This document shows, in pieces, positions 5,308 through 5,793 of a DNA stretch of 5,793 nucleotides. Positions within the stretch are counted from its first letter, which is position 1; every line of letters begins with the position of its first letter. This stretch comes from Thiotrichaceae bacterium (GTDB lineage: Bacteria; Pseudomonadota; Gammaproteobacteria; SZUA-229): the NCBI GenBank assembly GCA_002746365.1, contig NVWZ01000036.1, positions 7,668-13,460 on the forward strand, written 5' to 3'. The position numbers and the translations under genes are program-made. A model generated the notes under the pieces. It was given only the letters and a program-made list of their open reading frames with translations, was not told the origin of the DNA and ran no database searches.

Positions 5308-5793
5308 TCAGTCTATTTTCTTCTCGATATTGTCAAGACGACGACTAATCTCCCGTAGTAGATTTTGTGTATCTTTAACTTCTATAGCATGTTCCGATGC
5401 ACGTTCCAGATTACCTTCTTCCTGCATTTTGTCGATGACGATACCGATCATCATATTTAAAAATACAAAAGCATTGAAAAAGATGAATGATAAATAATAT
5501 ATCCATGACAGAGGGTAAATGTTCATCGTTTCGTACATGACGTCAGTCCAGTCTTCAAAGGTGACGACACGGAATAAGGTTAACATTGAGATAGAAATAT
5601 CACCCCAAAGTACTGGATTAATGCTCTCAAACAAAAAACTGCCGACAGCGGCATACATATAGAACAGGATGAACATGAGTAAAAGAACGTAAGCCATAGA
5701 AGGTAGCGACTTTATTAAAGCATTAACCAATAATCTAAGCTCCGGTATAACAGATATCAGGCGCAGTACTCTAAAGACACGAACTAAACGCGC
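5308..5793 (-). CDS. Voltage-gated cation channel of the bacterial Nav/Cav superfamily (N-terminally partial)
   Basis: Inner-membrane single-domain channel expected to assemble as a tetramer. The frame is open from the window edge to the TGA at 5308-5310 (161 residues visible). The in-frame TTG at 5730 is not the start: the preceding 21 codons encode an S4 voltage sensor with arginines at visible residues 2, 5, 8 and 11. Then come the S4-S5 linker (about 17-32), S5 (33-55), and a pore helix and filter GDISISMLTLFRVVTFEDWTD (64-84). S6 is about 97-120 with FVFLNMMIGIVID, and a C-terminal coiled coil (about 144-160) has heptad residues in LLREISRRLDNIEKKI. S1-S3 lie beyond the edge. The filter, TFEDWTD at 78-84, has two acidic residues more than the TLESWSM-type filter common in bacterial sodium channels, so calcium permeation is possible; ion choice cannot be decided by reading. 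Co-oriented with rpoS but 492 bp away. Confidence 0.93.
   Translation of the reverse strand, partial: ARLVRVFRVLRLISVIPELRLLVNALIKSLPSMAYVLLLMFILFYMYAAVGSFLFESINPVLWGDISISMLTLFRVVTFEDWTDVMYETMNIYPLSWIYYLSFIFFNAFVFLNMMIGIVIDKMQEEGNLERASEHAIEVKDTQNLLREISRRLDNIEKKID

Noticed and set aside
5308..5730. A complete short channel protein starting at TTG 5730
   Set aside because: The frame stays open upstream and encodes an S4 helix with arginines at every third position, so the gene continues past the window edge.

Overview
The window looks like chromosomal DNA of a gammaproteobacterium, possibly aquatic. The strongest clue is a full-length sigma-38 (RpoS), a factor typical of Gammaproteobacteria and some relatives. 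An Mth938/DUF498 protein, ACT-domain homoserine dehydrogenase and long-form threonine synthase fit this. Coding DNA is moderately AT-rich. Species cannot be named from the sequence alone.

Layout. Positions 1-1437 (+) hold threonine synthase (thrC), cut at its N-terminus by the window edge. It converges on homoserine dehydrogenase (hom, minus strand, ending at 1652). The 214-bp gap between them holds a long palindromic element (core 1517-1607) ending in a T-rich tail. Divergent from hom, at 3110-3478 (+), is a small Mth938-like protein. Next come a 52-bp tandem array (3514-3676) built of alternating short palindromes, and a minus-strand intrinsic terminator (3676-3705). rpoS (minus strand, 3760-4815) follows. 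A 492-bp non-coding stretch upstream of it carries promoter-like elements, a 9-bp-arm inverted repeat and three evenly spaced TAGGTC half-sites. The right edge (5308-5793, minus strand) is the C-terminal half of a single-domain voltage-gated cation channel, cut inside S4.

How the genes relate. hom makes homoserine and thrC makes threonine from O-phosphohomoserine; the linking kinase (thrB) is not in view. hom and thrC lie tail-to-tail, so they cannot share a transcript here. RpoS probably has its own promoter(s) in the long upstream gap and its own terminator before the repeat array. The channel gene is co-oriented with rpoS but probably separate from it.

Most worth a second look: the channel's TFEDWTD selectivity filter, which resembles calcium-channel filters; the TAGGTC triplet at exact 20-bp spacing upstream of the best rpoS promoter candidate; the 52-bp composite palindrome array; and the acidic/lysine-rich N-terminal extension of RpoS with two A7 tracts. 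I saw no defence system, CRISPR array, transposase, tRNA or rRNA.
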